The position numbers and the translations under genes were made by a program. This document shows positions 24,945 to 35,083 of a stretch of DNA of 35,083 bases, piece by piece. This DNA comes from Nevskia sp. GTDB taxonomy: Bacteria; Pseudomonadota; Gammaproteobacteria; Nevskiales; Nevskiaceae. The notes below the pieces were generated by a model. That model was given only the letters and a program-made list of their open reading frames with translations, had not been told where the DNA came from and ran no database searches. The stretch's first letter is position 1. Each line of letters begins with the position of its first letter. Where the stretch lies: contig NZ_JAHFRY010000026.1 of NCBI RefSeq assembly GCF_023266035.1, positions 2,688-37,770 of the forward strand. Reading direction: 5' to 3'.

Positions 24945-26357
24945 ATGAACAACACCACCCAGCAGTGGGTCGACGAGAAACTCACCCGCGCCTTGGACAA
25001 AGTGCAGGCCACGGTGCCGATGGATCTGCAGATCAAGGGCATGCACCTGTTCCAGAAGGCCCGGCGCCGCGTGCTCAAGCGTCCGCCGCCGCTGCCGTTG
25101 GTCGAAACGCCGTTGCCGGCGGTGGACAGCCTGCCGCTTGAACGCATCGATGTGACCAGCCCCTTTCTGTATCGCCAGGGTGTCTGGAAGTCCTACTTCC
25201 AGCGCCTGCGCGACGAAGCCCCGGTGCATTGGCAGGGCCAAACGCCGTTCGGTGGCGTGTGGTCGATCACCCGCTACGACGACATCCTCGCCGTCGACAA
25301 GGACCACGAGCGCTTTTCGGCCGAGCCGTTCATCATCATGGGCGAGACGCCCGATGGCTTGGCGCTTGAAATGTTCATCGCCATGGACCCGCCACGGCAC
25401 GATCGCCAGCGCCTTGCCGTGCAGGGCGTGGTCGCGCCGAAGAATCTGCAGGAGATGGAGTCGCTGATCCGCAGCCGCGTGCAGGAAGTGCTGGACGAAC
25501 TGCCAGTCGGCGAAGCCTTCGACTGGGTGCCGCGGGTGTCGATCGAGCTGACCGCGCGGATGCTCGCCACCTTGCTGGATTTCCCGTACGAGCAGCGCCA
25601 CAAGCTGGTGTTCTGGTCGGACCTCATCTCCGGCAGCACCGAGGCCACCGGCGGCACCTCCACAGCCGACGAGATCTTCGAAGGCATTCCTGAGATGGCG
25701 CGGCAGTTTGCCCAGCTCTGGCACGACAAGGCCGCGCGCCTGGCTGCCGGCGAACAGCCGGGCTTCGATCTGATCACCCTGTTGCAGTCCAGCCCGGATA
25801 CCCGCGATCTGATCAAGCGGCCGATGGAGTTCCTCGGCAACTTGACGCTGCTGATCGTCGGCGGCAACGACACGACGCGAAATTCCATGAGCGGCGGCGT
25901 CTATGCGTTCAACAAGTTTCCGAAGGAGTTCGCCAAGCTCAAGGCCAACCCGGGCCTGATCCCGAACATGGTGTCGGAGGTCATTCGCTGGCAGACCCCG
26001 CTGGCCTACATGCGCCGTGTCGCCACGCAGGACACCGTGCTCGGCGGCCAGTTCATCCGCAAGGGCGACAAGCTGGTGATGTGGTACGCCAGCGGCAACC
26101 GCGACGAGCGCAAGTTCGATCAGCCGGATGCCCTGATCATCGACCGCCCCGATGCGCGCCAGCACATGGCTTTCGGCTTCGGCGTGCATCGCTGCATGGG
26201 TAATCGCCTGGCCGAACTGCAGCTCAAGATCCTGTGGGAGGAACTGCTCGCACGCTTCGAACACATCGATGTGCTGGCCGAGCCGGAAATCGTGCAGTCC
26301 AACTTCGTGCGCGGCTACTCGAAGATGATGGTGAAGCTCACCCGCAAAGCGGTCTGA
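24945..26357 (+). CDS. Cytochrome P450, CYP153-type alkane hydroxylase
   Basis: A soluble class I P450 of 470 residues, the same length as known CYP153A proteins. I-helix GGNDTTRNSMSGG lies at about 306-318, ExxR at Glu345-Arg348 (SEVIRWQTPLAYMRR), and the haem loop FGFGVHRCMGNRLAELQL has Cys417. MWYASGNRDERKF and VQSNFVRGYSK near the end are typical of CYP153, which hydroxylates the terminal carbon of medium-chain alkanes, cyclic alkanes or limonene-like compounds. ATG 24945 has GGAG (24933-24936) eight bases upstream. It is in an operon with the ferredoxin, under the divergent AraC gene. A reductase must be supplied from elsewhere. The assignment to CYP153 is from motif recall and should be strong; the exact substrate is open. 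Confidence 0.93.
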   Translation: MNNTTQQWVDEKLTRALDKVQATVPMDLQIKGMHLFQKARRRVLKRPPPLPLVETPLPAVDSLPLERIDVTSPFLYRQGVWKSYFQRLRDEAPVHWQGQTPFGGVWSITRYDDILAVDKDHERFSAEPFIIMGETPDGLALEMFIAMDPPRHDRQRLAVQGVVAPKNLQEMESLIRSRVQEVLDELPVGEAFDWVPRVSIELTARMLATLLDFPYEQRHKLVFWSDLISGSTEATGGTSTADEIFEGIPEMARQFAQLWHDKAARLAAGEQPGFDLITLLQSSPDTRDLIKRPMEFLGNLTLLIVGGNDTTRNSMSGGVYAFNKFPKEFAKLKANPGLIPNMVSEVIRWQTPLAYMRRVATQDTVLGGQFIRKGDKLVMWYASGNRDERKFDQPDALIIDRPDARQHMAFGFGVHRCMGNRLAELQLKILWEELLARFEHIDVLAEPEIVQSNFVRGYSKMMVKLTRKAV

Positions 26358-26416
26358 AAGGGACGCAAGGCCTGGTTAACGAGGCCGTCGATACCGCTGC
26401 CTCGCCCCGCCGACCG

Positions 26417-28495
26417 TCATCGCTGCTGTCGTCGGCCGGCGATCCGGTTGATACGGGTCGCTACCGTCGACGCCAGCAGCGCATCGGCCGCCATTCCCGG
26501 CAGCCGGCGCCGCCAGTTCGGATGCTCGTCGATCGTCCCCGGCACGTTCGGCTGCTCGATGACGCCGAGCAGGTCCTCGGCCGGGATCAGGGCCAGCGGC
26601 GACGGCGTGGCGGCGACGAAGGCACAGGCGGCATCAACGACTCGTGACGGTTCATCGACCGCCGGCATCTCGCCCGTTGCGGCACCGGCATGGACGAAGG
26701 CCGCCCACAGCTTGCCGCGATCGATCTCGCGGCCGGCGCGGTCGCTGGCTTCGTCCTGGCCTTCGCCGTACAGCGCGAGCTGGGCACGCCAGTCGATGTC
26801 CCGCGCCGTCCACCAGCCGGCGACGGTGGCCAGATCGTGCGTGGTGGTCATCGAGACCACGTCCAGCGGCCAGCGCGCCGGCTCGATGAACAGGCCCCAG
26901 TCTCGCTCGAACCACAGCACCCGCATGCCGAGAATGCCGGCCGGGCTCATGCGCTGGCGGAAGCCATCGGGCACGGTGCCCATGTCCTCACCGATGATCA
27001 CGGCGCGGTGACGCCATGACTCCAGCGCGATCAGGCCGAACAGTGCTTCGATCGGATATTGCAGATAAGCGCCTTCGCGCGGCCCGGCGCCATCGGGCAC
27101 CAGCCACAAACGCCCGAGGCCGATGACGTGGTCGATGCGCAGGCCGCCGGCATGGCGCAGCTGCGCGCGCAGCAGTTCGAGGAACGGCGCATAGGCGCCA
27201 TCGATCAGGGCGCGCGGCGAATACGCGGTCAGACCCCAGCATTGGCCGAGCGCATTGAGCGCATCCGGCGGCGCGCCAACCGACAGACCCTGCAGGAAAT
27301 CCTGCGGCCGGCTCCAGCCGTGACTGCCGCCACCATCGGCACCCACCGCGAGATCGCTGATCAGGCCAATCGCCATGCCGCCGGCTTTCGCGGCAGTCTG
27401 CGCGCCCTTCAAGCCCAGATCGGCCAGCCATTGCAGACGCAGATGGAAGGCGACTTCGTCGGCCTGCGCATCGGCATACGCGGCGACTTCGGCGCTGAGC
27501 GGATCACGGAACGGCGCCGGCCAATCCTGCCAGTGCCACAGCGGTGGCGTCTGCGCGAGGAAGTGCGCCTGCAGCGCTTCGAAGCGAGCGTGATCGCGCA
27601 AGCTGGCACCGCCCTCGGCGATGAAGCGCGCGCAGTCCTCGCGCAACGTTTCCGGCAAGGCATCGAAACCGGCGAGCAGCACACGCGCCAGCCGCAGCCG
27701 GATGCGCGCAGCTGCTGGCCAGTCGACCAGTGGCTCGACTTCGAGACGAGCGCTTTCTTCGGTCAGACCTTCGGCAGCCAGTGCGGCATCGACGGCAGCA
27801 CGGCCGAACACTTCCGAAAGATCGACGTGCAGCGCATTCAGGAACAGACGGCTCGATGGCGAATACGGACTGAAGCGCTCGACATCGGCCGCAAACAGCG
27901 CATGCACCGGGCTGACTGCCAGCGCATCGGCACCGCGTTCGCCAAGGCTGCACGCGAAGCCCGCCAGGCCGGCATAACTGCCGATACCGCCATCGCCGGC
28001 CGAGCGCAGCGAGTAGATCTGCGCAGTCAGGCCCCAGAGTCGGCGCTCGCCGACCAGATCCTGCACGGTGAACGCAGACGGCGGCACCACGGCGAGCTGT
28101 ACTTGCTGGCCGTTGAGGCTCAGCGCGTGGTAGCCGATCGTGTCGAACGGGCCGATGTTGCAAACGCCGTACGTGTTGCAGTCAGCGCTGCCGGTCAGCG
28201 TCGCGCCACTTTCCAGAATCAGCGTGTAGGCACGCGCGGCTTGGTCAGCAAGGCGACCGACTTCGACGGTCTCGCCGGCCCGCACCACCAGCATCGGCGC
28301 CAGCCGCGCGTTGTCGTGTGCAGCGCTGAGCCGATGCAGTTCCCGAGCACAGGCTTGGTCATCGTCTACCTGATAGCCAAGCGCGCCGAGCACCGCCTGC
28401 AAGGTGGTGAGGCTGACTTCGCGATGCACGCCCTGCCAATCGATCCAGTGCGTCGCCAGACCGGCAGCGATGGCGAGTTCATGCAATGCGGACAT
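26417..28495 (-). CDS. malQ: 4-Alpha-glucanotransferase (amylomaltase)
   Basis: GH77 enzyme transferring maltodextrin segments between glucans and releasing glucose. The protein has 692 residues. It has an N-terminal extension of about 140 residues as in E. coli MalQ. The catalytic barrel shows VSPVHALFAADVERFSPYSP (195-212), nucleophile Asp455 in LRIDHVIGLGRLW, acid/base Glu503 in GEDMGTVP, and Asp554 in TTHDLATVAGWW. The C-terminal PGTIDEHPNWRR is also typical. ATG 28495 starts three bases after the glgX stop, and its ribosome site GGAG lies within the end of glgX, so it is the third gene of glgB-glgX-malQ. It would recycle the short dextrins left by GlgX and GlgP. A damaged partial copy lies at 23187-23373. 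Confidence 0.96.
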   Translation of the reverse strand: MSALHELAIAAGLATHWIDWQGVHREVSLTTLQAVLGALGYQVDDDQACARELHRLSAAHDNARLAPMLVVRAGETVEVGRLADQAARAYTLILESGATLTGSADCNTYGVCNIGPFDTIGYHALSLNGQQVQLAVVPPSAFTVQDLVGERRLWGLTAQIYSLRSAGDGGIGSYAGLAGFACSLGERGADALAVSPVHALFAADVERFSPYSPSSRLFLNALHVDLSEVFGRAAVDAALAAEGLTEESARLEVEPLVDWPAAARIRLRLARVLLAGFDALPETLREDCARFIAEGGASLRDHARFEALQAHFLAQTPPLWHWQDWPAPFRDPLSAEVAAYADAQADEVAFHLRLQWLADLGLKGAQTAAKAGGMAIGLISDLAVGADGGGSHGWSRPQDFLQGLSVGAPPDALNALGQCWGLTAYSPRALIDGAYAPFLELLRAQLRHAGGLRIDHVIGLGRLWLVPDGAGPREGAYLQYPIEALFGLIALESWRHRAVIIGEDMGTVPDGFRQRMSPAGILGMRVLWFERDWGLFIEPARWPLDVVSMTTTHDLATVAGWWTARDIDWRAQLALYGEGQDEASDRAGREIDRGKLWAAFVHAGAATGEMPAVDEPSRVVDAACAFVAATPSPLALIPAEDLLGVIEQPNVPGTIDEHPNWRRRLPGMAADALLASTVATRINRIAGRRQQR

Positions 28496-28498
28496 CGT

Positions 28499-30669
<2,171 letters not shown>

Positions 30670-30673
<4 letters not shown>

Positions 30674-32589
30674 GACTGGGCCACCAGCAGCAGACAGGCG
30701 AGCGGCGGAAGGCTCAAGGAGAGGCTGGCCGGCCAGCCGTGGCTGGGCCCGTCGAGCGCTACAAGATCGCCAACGTTGGCGACATCACTGCCGCCGTAGC
30801 GCGCGGCATCACTGTTCAAGCGCTCCTGCCAGACACCGGCTTTCGACACGCCGACGCGATAGCCATGCAGCACTCGCGGCGTGAAGTTGCAGACCATCAG
30901 CACGGCCGGCGCCGCGCCTGTCGGATCGAAGCGCAGCCAGGCGAAGACGCTGTTGACAGTGTCATCGACCACCACCCAGCGGAAGCCGCGCGGATCGCAG
31001 TCGCCACGATGCAGCGCCGGTTCACTGCGGTACAGCGCGTTGAGATCGCCGACCCAGCGCTGCAAGCCGGCCTTCTTCGGATCAGACAGTCCCGCCCAGT
31101 CCAGCTGGCTGTCGTGATTCCACTCGCGTTCCTGGGCGATCTCGCCGCCCATGAACAGCAGCTTCTTGCCCGGATACGCCCACATCAGCCCGTAGTAAGC
31201 GCGCAGGCCGGCGTGGCGTTGCCAGGCATCGCCGGGCAGCTTGGCGACCAGCGCCTTCTTCAGATGCACGACCTCGTCATGCGACAGCGGCAGCACGAAG
31301 GCTTCGGCATGCGCATAGGTCAGGCCGAAGGTGATGTCGGCGTGATGCCAGCGGCGCTGCGCAGGATCGCGCGCGAAGTACTGCAAGGTGTCGTGCATCC
31401 AGCCCATGTTCCACTTGTAAGCAAAGCCGAGGCCAGCAGCAGACGTGTCGGCAGTGACGCCGGGCCAGGAGGTCGATTCCTCGGCGATCACGATCGCGCC
31501 CGGGCAGCGCTCGGCGACCACGGCATTCAGTTCGCGGACGAAGGCGATCGCTTCGAGGTTCTCGCGGCCGCCGTGGACGTTCGGTATCCACTGGCCGGCC
31601 GGCCGCGAGTAATCCCGGTGCAGCATCGAGGCGACCGCGTCGACACGTAGTCCGTCGATGCCGTAATGCTCGATGAAGTGCAGCGCGCTGCCGATCAGGA
31701 AGCCACGCACCTCGTTGCGGCCGTAGTTGTAGATCAGCGTGTTCCAGTCCGGGTGATAGCCCTCGCGCGGGTCTTCGTGCTCGTAGAGCGCGGTGCCGTC
31801 GAAACGGCGCAGGCCGTGGCCATCGGCCGGGAAATGCGCTGGCACCCAGTCGAGAATCACGCCGAGGTCCGCGGCATGGCAGGCGGCGACGAAGCGGCCG
31901 AAGGCTTCCGGCGTGCCGTAGCGCGCGGTCGGCGCGTACAGGCTCAGCGGCTGATAACCCCAGCTGCCACCGAACGGATATTCCATCACCGGCATCAGCT
32001 CGATGTGGGTGAAGTTCAGCGAGGCGACGTAGGGCACCAGGCGCTCGGCAAGCTGATCCCAGTCCGGTGCTGGCCCGCTGCCGAAATCGTTGCGCTGCCA
32101 GGAACCGGCGTGGACTTCGTAGATCGCGATCGGCGCATCGCGGCGCTGGCGCTTGCCGCGGTCCGCCAGTGGCGCAACCGGCATTGACGCGGCTGCCACG
32201 ATCGAAGCCGTGCCTGGCGGCACTTCGGTCTGACGAGCGAACGGATCGGCCTTCAGCACGCGGGCGCCATCGCGGTCGATGACTTCGAACTGGTACAAGG
32301 CGCCGACTTCGAGACCGGCGATGAACAGTTCCCAGATGCCGGCCTCGGGCCGCAGCTGCATGACATGGGCGCGGCCGTCCCAGCCGTTGAAATCGCCGAC
32401 CACGGCAAGCTGCCGGGCATTCGGCGCCCAGACCGCGAAACGCACGCCCGGCAGTTCGTCGACGATCATCGGCTGCGCGCCCATGACCCGGCCGAGCTCA
32501 TGGTGGCGGCCTTCGGCGAACAGGTGCAGATCGAGTTCGCCGAGCAGTGGCGCGGGACATCGTGTCGGCGGGGTGACGGCTGGGCTCAT
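30670..32589 (-). CDS. glgB: 1,4-Alpha-glucan branching enzyme, short form without the N1 domain
   Basis: GH13 branching enzyme that makes the alpha-1,6 links of glycogen. At 639 residues it is about 90 shorter than E. coli GlgB (728): the first CBM48 motif [20 protein letters not shown] lies near residue 50, so the extra N1 domain is missing, as in the known short class. The catalytic residues are in [20 protein letters not shown] (nucleophile Asp), [11 protein letters not shown] (acid Glu) and [13 protein letters not shown] 32589 is the first start; no ribosome site precedes it, but a small open frame upstream ends on it (TGATG). It heads glgB-glgX-malQ and is divergent from glgC-glgA. Confidence 0.96.
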
Positions 32590-32789
32590 CAGTATTGGGA
32601 ATTCGGTGGGTCACGATGCGCCCGATGTTCACACGGCGGAACGGTGATCAGGGCCGGCAGCGGCGGCGATCGTCCATGGCATCGAATTCGCATGCATCGT
32701 GCCGTCGCACCACAGCGGTGCGCAGCCTGCAGCAAAGCCGCCAGCCCCAAAATGGCAATGGCCGTGATGAACGGCACCGTCAGCGTCAT
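32589..32789 (-). CDS. Possible 66-codon ORF ending on the glgB start codon
   Basis: A small frame in the glgB-glgC gap, beginning [23 protein letters not shown], a plausible signal peptide or membrane helix, followed by a Cys/Arg/Pro-rich tail without recognisable domains. Its TGA overlaps the ATG of glgB, and glgB lacks its own ribosome site, so coupling is conceivable. Its own start at 32789 has only a poor ribosome site, and the tail looks like non-coding GC-rich sequence, so it may be spurious. Confidence 0.3.
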   Translation of the reverse strand: MTLTVPFITAIAILGLAALLQAAHRCGATARCMRIRCHGRSPPLPALITVPPCEHRAHRDPPNSQY

Positions 32790-32799
32790 CCGCGGCGGT

Positions 32800-32833
32800 C
32801 ATAATCCCAACACATGCAGAGGAGACAGCGTTC
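32800..32833 (+). promoter_or_regulatory. Candidate -10 element and ribosome site of glgC
   Basis: CATAAT (32800-32805) matches five of six bases of a sigma-70 -10 box and would start a transcript near 32812. I see no good -35 at 17 bases. GAGGAG (32819-32824) lies nine bases before TTG 32834 and supports that start. Confidence 0.4.
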
Positions 32834-34090
32834 TTGTCCACGCAGCCTGAAGTGCGTTTCGTCAGCCGCGCCACGCGCGAAACCCTGGCTCTGGTGATGG
32901 CCGGTGGCCGCGGTTCGCGGCTGATGCAACTGACCGCCAATACCGCCAAGCCGGCCGTGCCGTTCGGCGGCAAGTTCCGGATCATCGATTTCACCTTGTC
33001 GAACTGCATCAACAGCGGCGTGCGCCGGGTCGGCGTGCTGACCCAGTACAAGAGCCACGCGCTGATCCGTCATCTGCAGATGGGCTGGGGTTTCATGCGC
33101 GGCCAGTTCGGCGAGTTCGTGGAACTGCTGCCGGCCGAACAGCGCAGCGAAGGCATGAGCTGGTACACCGGCACGGCCGACGCGGTGTACCAGAACATTC
33201 CGTTCATCCGTGCCCACGAGCCGGCGCATGTGCTGATCCTGGCCGGCGATCACATCTACAAGATGGATTACGGCCCGATGCTGGCGCAGCACGTGGCCAC
33301 CGGCGCGCAGGTCACGGTCGGCTGTCTGGAAGTGCCGCTCAAGGATGCGACCGAGTTCGGCGTGATGACCATCGCCGAGGACAAGCGCATCGTCCGCTTC
33401 GACGAGAAGCCGAAGAATCCGCAGCCGATGCCCGGCAAGTCCGACGCCGCGCTGGCGAGCATGGGCATCTACGTGTTCGATGCCCGCTTCCTGCTCGACT
33501 TCCTCAACCGCGATGCCGGCGTCAGCGAATCCAGCCACGACTTCGGCCACGACATCATCCCCAAGGCGATTGCCGAAGCGGCGGTCTACGCCTATCCGTT
33601 CCGCGATCTCTACGACAGCAGCAAGCAAGGTTACTGGCGCGATGTCGGCACTGTCGACGCGTTCTGGCAGGCCAACCTGGAACTGACCGACGTGCTGCCG
33701 GAGCTGAACCTCTACGACCAGCGCTGGCCGATCTGGACGCACGCCGCCCAGCTGCCGCCGGCCAAGTTCATCCTCGACAAGCCGGGCGAGCGCGGCTACG
33801 CGGTCGATTCGATGGTCAGCGCCGGCTGCATCGTCGCCGGTGGTGAAGTGCGCAATTCGGTGCTGTTCAACAACAGCCGGGTCGAGACCGGCAGCAAGGT
33901 CAGCCAATCGGTCCTGCTGCCCGGCGTCACCGTCGGCCGCAATTGCGTGATCAACAAGGCCGTGATCGACGAAAACTGCGTGGTGCCGGACGGCACCTTG
34001 ATCGGCGAAAACAGCGGCGGCCCGGCCAGCTATTACCATGTGACCAAGACCGGCGTGACCCTGGTCACCAAGGAAATGCTGGAGTCCTGA
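32834..34090 (+). CDS. glgC: Glucose-1-phosphate adenylyltransferase (ADP-glucose pyrophosphorylase)
   Basis: Makes ADP-glucose from glucose-1-phosphate and ATP, the committed step of glycogen synthesis. The protein has 418 residues. The nucleotidyl-transfer loop [13 protein letters not shown] is near residue 23 and [15 protein letters not shown] follows with the activator-region Lys. [30 protein letters not shown] and the left-handed beta-helix C-terminus are all present. The start is TTG 32834 with GAGGAG nine bases upstream. It overlaps glgA by one base, giving a glgC-glgA operon. Allosteric control by glycolytic or Entner-Doudoroff intermediates is usual for the family but the effectors cannot be read here. 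Confidence 0.97.
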   Translation: MSTQPEVRFVSRATRETLALVMAGGRGSRLMQLTANTAKPAVPFGGKFRIIDFTLSNCINSGVRRVGVLTQYKSHALIRHLQMGWGFMRGQFGEFVELLPAEQRSEGMSWYTGTADAVYQNIPFIRAHEPAHVLILAGDHIYKMDYGPMLAQHVATGAQVTVGCLEVPLKDATEFGVMTIAEDKRIVRFDEKPKNPQPMPGKSDAALASMGIYVFDARFLLDFLNRDAGVSESSHDFGHDIIPKAIAEAAVYAYPFRDLYDSSKQGYWRDVGTVDAFWQANLELTDVLPELNLYDQRWPIWTHAAQLPPAKFILDKPGERGYAVDSMVSAGCIVAGGEVRNSVLFNNSRVETGSKVSQSVLLPGVTVGRNCVINKAVIDENCVVPDGTLIGENSGGPASYYHVTKTGVTLVTKEMLES

Positions 34091-35083
34091 TGAAGGTTCT
34101 GTTTGCGGCCAGCGAAGCGCTGCCGCTGGTCAAGACCGGTGGCCTCGCCGACGTTGCCGGCGCCCTGCCCGGCGCGCTGGCGGCGCTCGGCGTCGACATT
34201 CGCGTGGTGCTGCCGGCCTATCGCGGCACCCTGGACAAGCTCGAAGCGCCGATCCGGCTCGGCACGCTTACGGTGCGCGGCCAGCCGTTCGTGATCTGGC
34301 AAGGCCGCGTGCCGGGCTCAGCAGTGCTGCACTGGCTGATCGACTATCCGCCGCTGTACGGCCGCGAAGGCGATCCCTATCACTCCCGGCAGCATCAGCC
34401 CTGGGCCGACAACGCCTGGCGCTATGGCTGCTTCGCCGAGGCCGTGGCGCGGCTGGCATTGGGCGAAGCGACCGCTGGCTGGAAGGCCGACGTCGTTCAC
34501 GGCAATGACTGGCAGACCGGCCTGACCGCGGCCTGGCTGAAGCTGCGCGATCCTTCGCCGCGCTTCGTGTTCACCATCCACAACCTGGCCTACAGCGGCC
34601 TGTTCCCGCGCAGCGCCTTCGAAGCGCTGGGCCTGCCGCCCGGCTGGTGGGCAATCGACGGCCTGGAATTCCACGGTCAGATGTCGATGCTGAAAGCCGG
34701 CTTGTACTGGGCCGATGCGATCACCACGGTCAGCCCGAACTACGCGCGCGAGATTCGCAGCCCGCGCTTCGGCCACGGCTTCGATGGCCTGCTGGAACAT
34801 CTGTCGCCCCGGCTCAGCGGCATCCTCAACGGCATCGACGATGCCGTGTGGAATCCGGCAACCGATGGCCATCTGGCCCAGACCTACACCGCCGCCAGCC
34901 TGCGCACCGGCAAGGCTGCGAACCGCGTTGCGCTCAGTGCCGAGCTGGGCCTGCGCTATGACAGCTCGCAGACCCTGGTCGGCATCATCGGCCGGCTGAC
35001 CGAGCAGAAAGGCTTCGATGTCGTGCTACAGGCACTGCCCGAACTGATGCAGCTGCCGATCCAGCTCGCCATGCTCGGCGCCG
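34090..35083 (+). CDS. glgA: Glycogen synthase, N-terminal part (runs off window end)
   Basis: GT5 starch/glycogen synthase using ADP-glucose. The first 331 codons are visible. [22 protein letters not shown] at the N-terminus carries the ADP-glucose-binding KTGGL motif. VVHGNDWQTGL, FTIHNLAYSGLFP, TTVSPNYAREI, ILNGIDDAVWNP and GIIGRLTEQKGFD follow in the family order, the last opening the second Rossmann domain. ATG 34090 shares one base with the glgC stop (TGATG), so it is translationally coupled. About 150 residues are missing beyond the window. No frame problems are seen. Confidence 0.97.
   Translation, partial: MKVLFAASEALPLVKTGGLADVAGALPGALAALGVDIRVVLPAYRGTLDKLEAPIRLGTLTVRGQPFVIWQGRVPGSAVLHWLIDYPPLYGREGDPYHSRQHQPWADNAWRYGCFAEAVARLALGEATAGWKADVVHGNDWQTGLTAAWLKLRDPSPRFVFTIHNLAYSGLFPRSAFEALGLPPGWWAIDGLEFHGQMSMLKAGLYWADAITTVSPNYAREIRSPRFGHGFDGLLEHLSPRLSGILNGIDDAVWNPATDGHLAQTYTAASLRTGKAANRVALSAELGLRYDSSQTLVGIIGRLTEQKGFDVVLQALPELMQLPIQLAMLGA

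Noticed and set aside
26369-26386. GGCCT/AGGCC hairpin between the P450 and malQ genes as a terminator
   Set aside because: The stem is only 5 bp with no T-tract; too weak to list as a feature.

Overview
The window is GC-rich, densely coded bacterial chromosome and looks gammaproteobacterial. The set of a CYP153-type alkane hydroxylase, a FadL-type outer-membrane protein, many SDRs, a complete Entner-Doudoroff set and glycogen metabolism suits the Nevskiales/Solimonadaceae (Nevskia, Solimonas, Hydrocarboniphaga). That placement is an inference from gene content, not a measurement. No rRNA, tRNA, CRISPR array, insertion sequence or phage gene was seen.

Layout: (1) 1-3746, end of an AraC regulator, glk and glgP, tightly packed on the + strand. 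(2) 4080-4940, a secreted PL7 alginate lyase, alone. (3) 5047-6180, a minus-strand protein with one C-terminal membrane helix. (4) 6223-9022, a Tat-exported metallophosphoesterase and a cupredoxin on the minus strand, divergent from an ECF sigma factor and its zinc-finger anti-sigma factor; the shared upstream region holds three GGAATA elements. (5) 9053-11658, an MddA/NnrU-like membrane methyltransferase, an SDR without the catalytic Tyr, and two small secreted proteins. (6) 11865-16776, edd and eda on the minus strand, divergent from zwf-pgl. (7) 16968-19909, a FadL-like porin convergent with two tandem SDR paralogues. (8) 20102-23179, a lipoprotein adenine-deaminase homologue and a HupE/UreJ-like membrane protein. 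(9) 23187-23373, a decayed malQ fragment. (10) 23451-26357, an AraC regulator divergent from a [2Fe-2S] ferredoxin and a CYP153-type P450. (11) 26417-35083, glgB-glgX-malQ on the minus strand, divergent from glgC-glgA, with glgA cut by the window end.

Together the core genes form an almost complete store-and-burn circuit. GlgC, GlgA and GlgB build glycogen. GlgP, GlgX and MalQ break it into glucose-1-phosphate and glucose. Glk phosphorylates glucose, and Zwf, Pgl, Edd and Eda carry glucose-6-phosphate to pyruvate and glyceraldehyde-3-phosphate. Phosphoglucomutase is the one step not seen. The alginate lyase could feed the same KDPG aldolase step. The P450 module, FadL protein and SDRs suggest a second lifestyle on hydrophobic substrates. 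The less ordinary parts are the sigma/anti-sigma/phosphoesterase/cupredoxin locus, the exported adenine-deaminase homologue and the malQ remnant beside the P450 module.
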